A stretch of DNA of 9,751 bases from an uncultured Anaerolineales bacterium. GTDB taxonomy: Bacteria > Chloroflexota > Anaerolineae > Anaerolineales > UBA6663. Below are positions 1 to 5,622 of the stretch, in pieces. Positions within the stretch are counted from its first letter, which is position 1; each line of letters begins with the position of its first letter. The position numbers and the translations under genes are program-made. Under the pieces are notes generated by a model. The model was not told where the DNA came from, made no database searches, and saw only the letters and a list, made by a program, of their open reading frames with translations. The stretch spans positions 1 through 9,751 of the forward strand of contig CALFZO010000143.1 of NCBI GenBank assembly GCA_937952305.1, given 5' to 3'.

Positions 1-2
1 TC

Positions 3-1073
3 ACCCAGCCGGAAGAGCGCCTGGCAGCGCCGCCCGCCTGGCTCGCCGCCGAGGCCCCATCGAGTGAGATGGACCAGGCCCCGCTGGCCACGCGGCCGGA
101 AGAGCGCACCACGGAGGTGCCGGCCTGGCTGGCGGGCTTCCACGAAGAGGCCGAGCCGGTGGCCGGGACCCCGGATTGGTTGAAGGCCATGACGCCTCCG
201 GTCACCGCCGCCCCCGAGCCGGAACTGCCGCCTCTGGAAGAGTCGGCGCCGGAGCCGGTTAGCGGCGTGCCGGATTGGGTGAAGGCCGCGCCCGCTGAGC
301 CCGAGGCCTTGCAGCCGTCGGACGATCTGCCGGATTGGTTGAAGGCGATGGCACAGGAACCCGAGCCGCCGGCGGCGGCATCCGCTCCACCGCCGGCTCC
401 ATCGCCAGCGGCCGCGCCAATGCCCCAGACGGAGGCAGCCGAAGGCGCCGATGTCCGCCTCTCCCGGCTGGCCGAACGGCTCGCCGCTGGACGCCGCGCC
501 AAGGAGCAGGAGATCGCGGACCGGCTCGAACGCCAGCGCGCCGATCGCGAGACCGCCCAGCGCGAGGTCGCGCAGAAGATGGAAGAACAGCGGCGCGCGC
601 GCCAGCCCGGCACCGGCCCGCTGCGGCCCGGCACCGGTCCATTGAAGCCGCTTCCGGAGGCCGCCCGCGCCGAGACGCCGGCCGAGGCCCCGGCGCCCGT
701 CGAGACACCGGCCCCCAAGCCGACCCGGCCGGCAGCGCGGCCCGCCCCGGCCATCCCGGCGGCGCCGCGCTTAACGCGCGCGCGCAAATCGCGCGGCGGC
801 AAATCGCCGTACGCCGGCCAATCCCCGGCCGAGCTCCTGATCTTGAGCCGGCAACGGCTGGCGGCCGGCGAAATGGACGGCGCGGCGGAGAGCCTGGGCC
901 ATCTGATCCACACCGGCCAGTTGCTGCCCGAGGTCGTGTCCGAGCTGGAGGCGGCCACCTTCAACAATCCGAATAATCCGGCGCTGTTCCGGACCCTGGG
1001 CGACGCCTACATGAAGAGCAACCAACTGCAGAAGGCGCTGGACGCCTATCGCGAGGCGTTGGCCCAACTGTAG
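3..1073 (+). CDS. TPR-containing protein with repeated PxWL motifs, 5' partial
   Basis: The frame is open from the left edge, so the ATG at 69 is probably internal: codons 3-68 already carry the same kind of motif (TQPEER then PPAWLA) that recurs after it (TRPEER then VPAWLA). Visible parts in order: five short Trp motifs with Trp codons at 39, 126, 177, 276 and 336 (PAWLA twice, PDWLKAM twice, PDWVKA once) in a Pro/Ala/Glu-rich linker; a highly charged helix, possibly coiled coil, around 460-600; a tandem PGTGPL repeat at 604-645; a Pro/Ala linker; and a C-terminal helical region ending in a TPR-like unit (NPALFRTLGDAYMKSNQLQ, then KALDAYREALAQL). No signal peptide or membrane segment is visible in this part. 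It is probably a scaffold or protein-interaction protein; the function is unknown. It ends at TAG and is followed by a strong terminator, so it is transcriptionally separate from the next gene. The TPR assignment is fairly secure, the role is not. Confidence 0.85.
   Translation, partial: TQPEERLAAPPAWLAAEAPSSEMDQAPLATRPEERTTEVPAWLAGFHEEAEPVAGTPDWLKAMTPPVTAAPEPELPPLEESAPEPVSGVPDWVKAAPAEPEALQPSDDLPDWLKAMAQEPEPPAAASAPPPAPSPAAAPMPQTEAAEGADVRLSRLAERLAAGRRAKEQEIADRLERQRADRETAQREVAQKMEEQRRARQPGTGPLRPGTGPLKPLPEAARAETPAEAPAPVETPAPKPTRPAARPAPAIPAAPRLTRARKSRGGKSPYAGQSPAELLILSRQRLAAGEMDGAAESLGHLIHTGQLLPEVVSELEAATFNNPNNPALFRTLGDAYMKSNQLQKALDAYREALAQL
33..356 (+). repeat. Degenerate coding repeat: P-[AD]-W-[LV]-[AK]-A motifs
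   Basis: Five copies of a short Trp-centred motif lie inside the partial TPR gene, spaced about 17-33 residues apart and separated by Pro/Glu/Ala linkers. The DNA copies around 175-190 and 334-348 are nearly identical (gattggttgaaggc). They look like short linear motifs, perhaps docking sites, rather than folded domains. The repeat probably continues upstream of the window. Confidence 0.7.
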
Positions 1074-1103
1074 TCAACCCAGCCAGCCCGCCTGCTCATC
1101 GAC

Positions 1104-1145
1104 CCGGACCGCCCAGCTGAGCCTGGCGCGGTCCGGTTCATTTTT
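1104..1145 (+). terminator. Intrinsic terminator of the TPR gene
   Basis: A 9-bp perfect stem (1104-1112 with 1128-1136, CCGGACCGC/GCGGTCCGG) continues past a single bulged C (1127) into a 4-bp CCAG/CTGG stem with a 6-nt loop. It is followed by TTCATTTTT (1137-1145). It lies 30 nt after the TAG stop and upstream of the next promoter, so it separates the two units. Confidence 0.85.
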
Positions 1146-1156
1146 CGTTGCCGCTT

Positions 1157-1185
1157 TTGTAGAAATGCTCCCCGCCGAGTATAAT
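1157..1185 (+). promoter_or_regulatory. Sigma70-type promoter of the DsbA-like gene
   Basis: TTGTAG (1157-1162), a 17-nt spacer and a perfect TATAAT (1180-1185). The ATG at 1193 begins 8 nt after the end of the -10 box, about where transcription should start, so the mRNA is probably leaderless. No Shine-Dalgarno sequence lies before this ATG, which agrees. Confidence 0.75.
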
Positions 1186-1192
1186 CGCGGCC

Positions 1193-1903
1193 ATGAGCAA
1201 ACGAGACGAACTCCGCAAAAAACGACAGGAGGCCGCCCGCCGGCAGCAGTTCGCTGTGATCGGTGCGGTGGCGGTGCTGGCCCTCGTTGTGGCCGGCATC
1301 GTGATCTGGCCGAACTTGCAGCCCATCGGCACGATCGTCACGCCGGAGCCGGAGGACCGCTCCTTGGCCAACGGCAAGACGCTGGGGCCGGCGGATGCCC
1401 GCGTGGTGGTCCAGGAGTTCTCCGACTTTAAGTGACCGTACTGTCGGCTTTTTGCCACTGGCGCGGGTCGCCAGATCTACGACACGTACATCGCTACCGG
1501 TCAAAGCGTCCGCTTTGAGTTTCGTCACTTCATCGTCATCGACGGCAACGTCGGCGGCAACGAATCGCGCCGCGCCGCCGAGGCCAGCGAGTGCGCCAAC
1601 GAGCAGGGCCAGTTCTGGCAGTACGAGGCCATCGTCTTTGCCAACCAGACCGGCGAAGCGGTCGGCACTTATCCAGACCGCAAGCTCAAGGCCTTTGCCG
1701 AGACCATCGGCCTGGACACGGCCGCCTTCAACACCTGCTTCGACGCGGGCCGCTACGCGCGCGAGGTGACGGCCGACGAGGCGCTGGCGCGCCAGATGGG
1801 CGTGACCGGCACGCCCACGCTGTTCGTCAGCGGCACGCGCGTCAACAACCCGATCGACTTCAACGAGATCAGCAGCCTGATCGACGCCGCCCTGGGCCAA
1901 TAG
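1193..1903 (+). CDS. DsbA-like thiol:disulfide oxidoreductase, candidate selenoprotein (Sec81, U-P-Y-C)
   Basis: Read through one in-frame TGA (1433-1435) this is a 236-residue protein. Residues 1-18 are basic, 20-39 form one hydrophobic helix (membrane anchor or uncleaved signal), and a thioredoxin-fold DsbA domain follows, probably outside the membrane. Family landmarks lie on both sides of the TGA in one frame: VVVQEFSDFK before it; PYCRLF, VRFEFRHF, the ASECANEQGQFWQYEAIVF block and the cis-Pro loop GVTGTPTLF (Pro208) after it. The TGA is residue 81, exactly the nucleophilic Cys of CxxC; the resolving Cys84 is kept. Other cysteines are C134 and C182. No frameshift or further stop occurs in the next 155 codons, so ordinary decay is unlikely. 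Family knowledge: such proteins form or reduce disulfides in extracytoplasmic proteins, and Sec-containing DsbA-like proteins have precedent. Inference: Sec is inserted here. Alternatives are a Cys-to-stop point mutation, a sequencing error, or Cys insertion by an opal-reading tRNA. Confidence 0.8.
1433..1435 (+). other. In-frame TGA, putative selenocysteine codon
   Basis: TGA lies between AAG (Lys80) and CCG TAC TGT (Pro-Tyr-Cys), giving F-K-U-P-Y-C where the family has F-x-C-P-Y-C. A TGC or TGT Cys codon differs from TGA by one base. TGA ends six other genes in this window (pyrC, pyrB, the methyltransferase, pyrD, purH and the MaoC-like gene), and Trp is TGG throughout, so Trp recoding is excluded in practice. 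Confidence 0.75.
1438..1489 (+). promoter_or_regulatory. Candidate bacterial SECIS hairpin
   Basis: Starts 2 nt after the TGA. Lower stem: 1438-1446 pairs with 1480-1489, 9 bp with one bulged C (1485). Asymmetric internal loop: 1447-1457 (includes a run of five T) against 1475-1479. Upper stem: 1458-1463 pairs perfectly with 1469-1474 (CTGGCG/CGCCAG), capped by a 5-nt loop CGGGT with G at loop positions 2-4. The apical loop begins 28 nt after the TGA. A short upper stem, a G early in a small loop and this spacing match the known bacterial SECIS pattern (recalled as roughly 16-37 nt). The bulged U just below the upper stem of E. coli fdhF is not obvious. Folding was done by eye. Confidence 0.65.
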
Positions 1904-1904
1904 C

Positions 1905-1933
1905 TTGACTCAACCGGCGGCGTCCCGTAGAAT
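1905..1933 (+). promoter_or_regulatory. Promoter of the pyr operon
   Basis: TTGACT (1905-1910), a 17-nt spacer and TAGAAT (1928-1933): the best sigma70-type match in the window. The -35 box begins 1 nt after the stop of the upstream gene. Transcription should start near 1940, just before the leader ATG at 1943. Confidence 0.8.
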
Positions 1934-1942
1934 TCGGCGCCG

Positions 1943-2047
1943 ATGAACCAACGACACTCCGCCCTGCAGGTTCCTACCCTCCGGCGGCGGAGTGTTTCTA
2001 TTCACCCCACCCGAGCCGACCAGTCGGCTCTTTTTTTTGCCTGGTGA
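1943..2047 (+). CDS. Putative 34-aa leader peptide of the pyr operon
   Basis: An ATG about 3 nt after the predicted transcription start opens a 34-codon frame (begins MNQRHSALQV, ends QSALFFAW). It reads through the first leader hairpin and the whole attenuator including its T-run, and stops at a TGA (2045-2047) overlapping the GTG start of pyrC (GTGA). The peptide resembles no known protein, and there is no run of one amino acid, so amino-acid attenuation is not suggested. The layout parallels the pyrBI leader of enteric bacteria, where a leader ORF crosses the attenuator so that a closely following ribosome blocks the terminator when UTP is low. Supported by position and overlap only; it could be chance in GC-rich DNA. 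Confidence 0.5.
   Translation: MNQRHSALQVPTLRRRSVSIHPTRADQSALFFAW
1954..1995 (+). promoter_or_regulatory. First leader hairpin, putative UTP-sensitive pause site
   Basis: 1954-1963 (ACACTCCGCC) pairs perfectly with 1986-1995 (GGCGGAGTGT), 10 bp, around a 22-nt loop. It is followed by the T-rich stretch TGTTTCTATT (1993-2002), where polymerase could pause when UTP is scarce. No PyrR-binding consensus is recognisable in the loop, and no strong alternative pairing with the terminator arm is seen. Confidence 0.6.
2013..2038 (+). terminator. Intrinsic terminator inside the pyr leader (attenuator)
   Basis: A 7-bp perfect stem, GAGCCGA (2013-2019) with TCGGCTC (2024-2030), a 4-nt loop CCAG and eight T (2031-2038). 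It lies between the pyr promoter and pyrC and ends 5 nt before the GTG start, so the operon must read through it. This is best explained as a regulated attenuator rather than the end of the upstream gene. Confidence 0.85.
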
Positions 2048-3159
2048 CCGCCCCGACCATGACCAGCCTGCGCCTGCCCGGCCTGATCGACCCGCACGTC
2101 CACGCCCGCGACCTGGGCCAAGCTCACAAGGAGGATTGGACCACCGTCACAGCCGCCGCGCTGGCCGGCGGGATCACGACGGTGCTGGCCATGCCCAACA
2201 CTCAGCCGCCCATCGTGGAGGCGGCCGCGCTGGCACAGTACCAGGCGGCGGCCCGGGCCCGCGCCCGCTGTGACTATGGCCTGCACCTCGGCGCCGGCCC
2301 GGACAACGTCGGGCAGCTGGCCGCGCTGGCGCCGCAGGCGGCCGGGCTGAAGCTCTACCTGGACGCGACCTTCGGCGACCTGAAGATGGACCAGCTCGAC
2401 CTGCTGGTGGCGCATTGCGCCAGCTGGCCGGCGGCGGCGCCCCTGCTGGCCCACGCCGAGGGCAATAACGTGGCCGCCGTGATCCTGGCCGCGCACCTGG
2501 CCGGGCGTTCGGTCCACATCGTGCATGTCAGCCGCCAGGCTGAAATCGAGCTGATCCGGGCCGCCAAGGAGAAAGGCTTCGCCGTCACCTGTGAGGTCTG
2601 CCCGCATCACCTCTTCCTGACGCTGGCCGATTGCGGGCTGCCGCCCGGCTATATCGAGGTCCGGCCGCGTCTGGCCGCCGCCGCGGACGTCGACGCGCTG
2701 TGGGCCAACCTGGACGTCATCGATTGTTTCGCCACCGATCATGCGCCGCACACGCGCGCCGAGAAAGAAGGCGCGCAGCCGCCGCCCGGTTACCCTGGGC
2801 TGGAAACGGCGCTGGCGCTGTGGCTGACGGCCGTCCACCTCGGCCGCCTGAGCCTGGACGACGTGATCGCGCGCATGCACACGCACCCGCGCCGGATCTT
2901 CGGCCTGCCCGAACAGCCGGACACCTGGATTGAAGTGGACCCCGACCGCGCCTGGACGCCGCAGGGCGCGGCGCTGCGCTCGCGGGCCGCCTGGACGCCG
3001 TTCGAAGGCTGGACCCTGCGCGGCCAGGTGACGGCCGTGACGCTGCGCGGGCGCCTGGCCTACGACGGCGAGCAGGTGCTCGCGCCGCCAGGGACCGGTC
3101 TGGATGTCCGCGCCCCTGCCCAACCCAACCCATCACCCACGGAGAACGGAGACCTATGA
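2044..3159 (+). CDS. pyrC: Dihydroorotase, CAD-type
   Basis: Catalyses the reversible cyclisation of carbamoyl-aspartate to dihydroorotate, the third step to UMP, in the cytoplasm. Zinc ligands of the amidohydrolase fold are visible: His18 and His20 (DPHVHARD), Lys103 (the carboxylated Lys, LKLYLDATF), His137 (AHAE), His161 (HIVHV) and Asp232 (TDHAPH). By recalled alignment the spacing equals that of the human CAD domain (His1471, His1473, Lys1556, His1590, His1614) at a constant offset of 1453, and Thr109-Phe110 matches its flexible loop. Cys1613 of CAD, recalled as a ligand of its third zinc, is Val160 here; Glu184 matches Glu1637. The GTG start is chosen because it overlaps the leader stop (GTGA); ATG 2059 is the alternative, and neither has a Shine-Dalgarno. 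The stop overlaps the pyrB start by 4 nt (ATGA). Length is 371 residues. Confidence 0.95.
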   Translation: MTAPTMTSLRLPGLIDPHVHARDLGQAHKEDWTTVTAAALAGGITTVLAMPNTQPPIVEAAALAQYQAAARARARCDYGLHLGAGPDNVGQLAALAPQAAGLKLYLDATFGDLKMDQLDLLVAHCASWPAAAPLLAHAEGNNVAAVILAAHLAGRSVHIVHVSRQAEIELIRAAKEKGFAVTCEVCPHHLFLTLADCGLPPGYIEVRPRLAAAADVDALWANLDVIDCFATDHAPHTRAEKEGAQPPPGYPGLETALALWLTAVHLGRLSLDDVIARMHTHPRRIFGLPEQPDTWIEVDPDRAWTPQGAALRSRAAWTPFEGWTLRGQVTAVTLRGRLAYDGEQVLAPPGTGLDVRAPAQPNPSPTENGDL

Positions 3160-4139
3160 CCCTGCCCTCACACCTCCAAAACGTCCACCTCCCGCTGGGC
3201 GACCAGCGCACCGGGCGCTTCTACGGCCAGGACATCCTGTCGGTGGCGCAGTTTGGCCGCGCCGACCTGGAGTACATCTTCGGCGTGGCCGAGGCCATGC
3301 GCACCATGGTCGCCCACATCGGCACCTTTGACCTGCTCAAGGGCAAGATCCTGGCCAACCTGTTCTACGAGCCGTCCACGCGCACCTCGTCGTCGTTCCT
3401 GGCCGCCATGGAACGCCTGGGCGGCAGCGTCATCCCGATCAACGAGGTCCGCTACTCGTCCGTGTCCAAAGGCGAATCGCTGCCGGACACGGTCCGCACG
3501 CTGGAATGCTACGCCGACGTCATCGTGCTGCGTCATCCCGAGACCGGCTCGGCCGCCATCGCCGCCGCCGCCGCGCGCAAGCCCATCATCAACGCCGGCG
3601 ACGGCATCGGCGAGCATCCCACCCAGGCCCTGCTGGACCTGTTCACCATCCGCGAGGAGTTAGGCCGCATCGACGGGCTGACGGTAACCATGCTCGGCGA
3701 CCTGAAGTACGGGCGCACCGTGCACTCGCTGGCCAAGCTGCTGGCGCTCTTCAACGTGCGCGTCAACTACGTCTCGCCGGAAATCCTGCGCATGCCGGCC
3801 GACCTGGTGGCCCAATTGCGCGAGCGCGGCCTGCCGCAATCCGAACACACCACGCTCACGGCAGTCCTGGCGGAGACGGACGTGCTGTACGTGACCCGCG
3901 TCCAGAAGGAGCGCTTCGAGAACCTGGACGAGTACGAGACCGTCAAGAACGCCTACGTGATCACGCCGGAGACGCTGGCCGCCGCCAAACCCAAGATGGC
4001 GCTGATGCACCCGCTGCCGCGCGTCGGCGAGATCGCGCCGGCCGTGGACGACGACCCGCGCGCCGCCTACTTCCGCCAGATGGAGTACGGCCTGTACGTG
4101 CGCATGGCGCTGCTGGCGATGGTGCTGGGCAAAGCCTGA
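3156..4139 (+). CDS. pyrB: Aspartate carbamoyltransferase catalytic chain
   Basis: Condenses carbamoyl phosphate with L-aspartate to carbamoyl-aspartate, the committed pyrimidine step. The 327 residues suit a catalytic chain. Motifs: the carbamoyl-phosphate loop FYEPSTRTSSSF (Ser74-Thr75-Arg76-Thr77), the SVSKGES segment equivalent to the 80s loop that carries Ser and Lys into the neighbouring active site, HPTQALLDLF at His154, GDLKYGRTVHSL in the aspartate domain, TRVQKERF, and HPLPRVGEI at 285-293. No regulatory chain (pyrI) follows, so either feedback control differs from E. coli or that chain is elsewhere. Start ATG 3156 overlaps the pyrC stop and has GGAG at 3148-3151. Its TGA overlaps the next ATG (TGATG). 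The order dihydroorotase then ATCase is that of the animal CAD polypeptide. Confidence 0.97.
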   Translation: MTLPSHLQNVHLPLGDQRTGRFYGQDILSVAQFGRADLEYIFGVAEAMRTMVAHIGTFDLLKGKILANLFYEPSTRTSSSFLAAMERLGGSVIPINEVRYSSVSKGESLPDTVRTLECYADVIVLRHPETGSAAIAAAAARKPIINAGDGIGEHPTQALLDLFTIREELGRIDGLTVTMLGDLKYGRTVHSLAKLLALFNVRVNYVSPEILRMPADLVAQLRERGLPQSEHTTLTAVLAETDVLYVTRVQKERFENLDEYETVKNAYVITPETLAAAKPKMALMHPLPRVGEIAPAVDDDPRAAYFRQMEYGLYVRMALLAMVLGKA

Positions 4140-5611
4140 TGGAAACTTTCTTCTCCCTCCTCGACCGCCACGTCCAGACCCAGGACACCCTGGTGTGCGT
4201 GGGCCTGGATCCGCATCCGGGCGACCTGCCCGAGCCCACGGCCGCGGCCGCGCTGGAGTTCTGCCAGCGCCTGATCGCCGAGACGGCGCGTTACGCCGCC
4301 GCCTACAAGCCCAACGCCGCCTTCTTCGAACTGTTCGGGCCGGAGGGCTGGTCCGCGCTGCGGAGCGTGATCGAGGCCGTCCAGGCAGCCTCGCAGCGCC
4401 AGGGGTCGGTTATCCCCGTCATCCTGGACGCCAAGCGCGGCGACATCGCCTCCACCGCCGAGGCCTACGCCCAATCGACGTTTCAGAAGCTCGGCGCGCA
4501 CGCCGTCACTCTCTCGCCCTACCTGGGCTACGATGCGCTCGAACCGTTCCTGGCCGACCGCGAGAAGGGCGTGTTCGTGCTGTGCAAGACCTCGAACCCC
4601 GGCGCGGACGAGATCCAGGCTGTGCCGGTGGGGACGCCGGCGCAAGCGCTCTACGAATACGTCGCCGGGCGCGCCCAGACCTGGAACCGCCACGGCAATA
4701 TCGGCCTGGTGGTCGGCGCCACCGACCCGGCCGCCCTGCAGCGCGTCCGCGCCACAGCCCCTGATCTGTGGATCCTGGCCCCCGGCATCGGCACCCAGGG
4801 CGGCGACCTGGAAGCGGCGCTGCGGGCCGGCCTGCGCGCCGACGGGATGGGCCTGCTCATCAATGCTTCGCGCTCCATCGCCCGGGCGCCCAAGCCGCGC
4901 GAGGCCGTGCGCGATCTGCGCGATGAGATCAACGCGTTGCGGCGCCAGGTGACGGACGCCCGCCGGCGGACGGCCGACGTCAGCCGTTCGGCCGCGCCCA
5001 CCGTTCAGCGTCCAGCCGCCGTCGTCGCCCTGGCCCAGGACCTCGTCGCCAGCCAGTGCGTCAAGTTCGGGTCCTTCACCCTCAAGTCCGGCCGGCAATC
5101 GCCGATCTACCTGGACTTGCGCCGGCTGGTGGCGCAGCCGGAGATCCTCAAGCGGGCGGCCCGCGCCTACGCCCAGGTGCTGGCGCCGCTGGCCTTCGAG
5201 CGCGTGGCCGGCCTGCCCTACGCCGCCCTGCCCCTCGGCACGGCCGTGGCGCTGGAGATGAACGTGCCGCTCGTCTACCCGCGCCGCGAGGTCAAGGCCT
5301 ACGGCACCCAGGCCGCCGTCGAAGGCGACTATCAGCCCGGCGAGACCGTGGTCGTGCTGGACGACCTGGCCACCACCGGCGACACCAAACTGGAGGCCAT
5401 CCAGAAGCTTGAGGCGGTCGGCTTGAAAGTGCGCGACATAGTCGTGCTCATCGACCGCGAGCAGGGCGCGCAGGCGGCGCTGGCCGCGGCCGGCTACCGG
5501 CTGCATGCCGTCGCCACGCTGGGTGAGCTGTTGGGCGCGTGGCTGGCCTCCGGCGCGATCACGCCCGAGCAGCATCAGGCCGTGCGGGCGTTCCTGGCCG
5601 CCGATCAATAA
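4139..5611 (+). CDS. pyrFE: OMP decarboxylase / orotate phosphoribosyltransferase fusion
   Basis: One 490-residue protein carrying the last two UMP steps. N-terminal PyrF (about 1-270, type II): VCVGLDPHPGD at 19-29, YKPNAAFFE, LDAKRGDIASTA with the catalytic Asp97-Lys99...Asp102 cluster, SPYLGYD, VLCKTSNPG and APGIGTQGGD. An Arg/Ala-rich linker (about 270-300) follows. C-terminal PyrE (about 300-490): FGSFTLKSGRQSPIY, the mobile loop RREVKAYGT (Arg382-Gly389) and the PRPP site VVVLDDLATTGDT with Asp408-Asp409. The RREVKAYGT...VEG segment resembles human UMP synthase (recalled RRKETKDYGT...VEG) more than the usual bacterial KDHG loop. The domain order is the reverse of human UMPS (OPRT then OMPDC); inverse fusions are known from kinetoplastids and some bacteria. 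ATG 4139 overlaps the pyrB stop by 1 nt. The frame is open further upstream, but only as a shadow of pyrB. Confidence 0.95.
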   Translation: METFFSLLDRHVQTQDTLVCVGLDPHPGDLPEPTAAAALEFCQRLIAETARYAAAYKPNAAFFELFGPEGWSALRSVIEAVQAASQRQGSVIPVILDAKRGDIASTAEAYAQSTFQKLGAHAVTLSPYLGYDALEPFLADREKGVFVLCKTSNPGADEIQAVPVGTPAQALYEYVAGRAQTWNRHGNIGLVVGATDPAALQRVRATAPDLWILAPGIGTQGGDLEAALRAGLRADGMGLLINASRSIARAPKPREAVRDLRDEINALRRQVTDARRRTADVSRSAAPTVQRPAAVVALAQDLVASQCVKFGSFTLKSGRQSPIYLDLRRLVAQPEILKRAARAYAQVLAPLAFERVAGLPYAALPLGTAVALEMNVPLVYPRREVKAYGTQAAVEGDYQPGETVVVLDDLATTGDTKLEAIQKLEAVGLKVRDIVVLIDREQGAQAALAAAGYRLHAVATLGELLGAWLASGAITPEQHQAVRAFLAADQ

Positions 5612-5622
5612 GCGAGGGTCCG

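Noticed and set aside
1193..1435. An 80-residue small membrane protein ending at TGA 1433
   Set aside because: The conserved thioredoxin-fold domain continues in the same frame directly after the TGA, and the fragment stops one residue before the active site, so it is not a credible complete gene.
1433..1435. UGA read as Trp under a changed genetic code
   Set aside because: TGA ends six normal genes in the window, Trp is TGG throughout, and the family needs Cys or Sec here.
1447..1453. T-run at 1449-1453 as an intrinsic terminator inside dsbA
   Set aside because: No stable hairpin precedes it; the T-run lies in the internal loop of the SECIS-like structure.
1395..1908. Frameshifted dsbA pseudogene using the open frames at 1395-1769 or 1591-1908
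   Set aside because: These frames encode Arg/Ala/Ser-rich sequence without family similarity; the real domain is in the frame of the ATG at 1193, and no indel is needed.
1954..1995. PyrR-binding loop
   Set aside because: The loop lacks the UCCxGxGAGG-type consensus and no antiterminator/anti-antiterminator alternation could be drawn.
3506..4138. Upstream extension of pyrFE into pyrB
   Set aside because: The extension is Arg/His-rich shadow of pyrB; the OMPDC N-terminus starts naturally at ATG 4139 in the TGATG junction.
4067..5608. Long reverse-strand open frames opposite pyrFE, and similar ones opposite pyrC, pyrD and purH
   Set aside because: They are explained by GC-rich codon bias of the forward genes, show no recognisable domains, and lie opposite well-supported enzymes.
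5539..5622. Earlier ATG for the methyltransferase
   Set aside because: It overlaps the conserved C-terminus of PyrE; ATG 5623 has a good ribosome site and starts the family-like FDRAADFYD segment.
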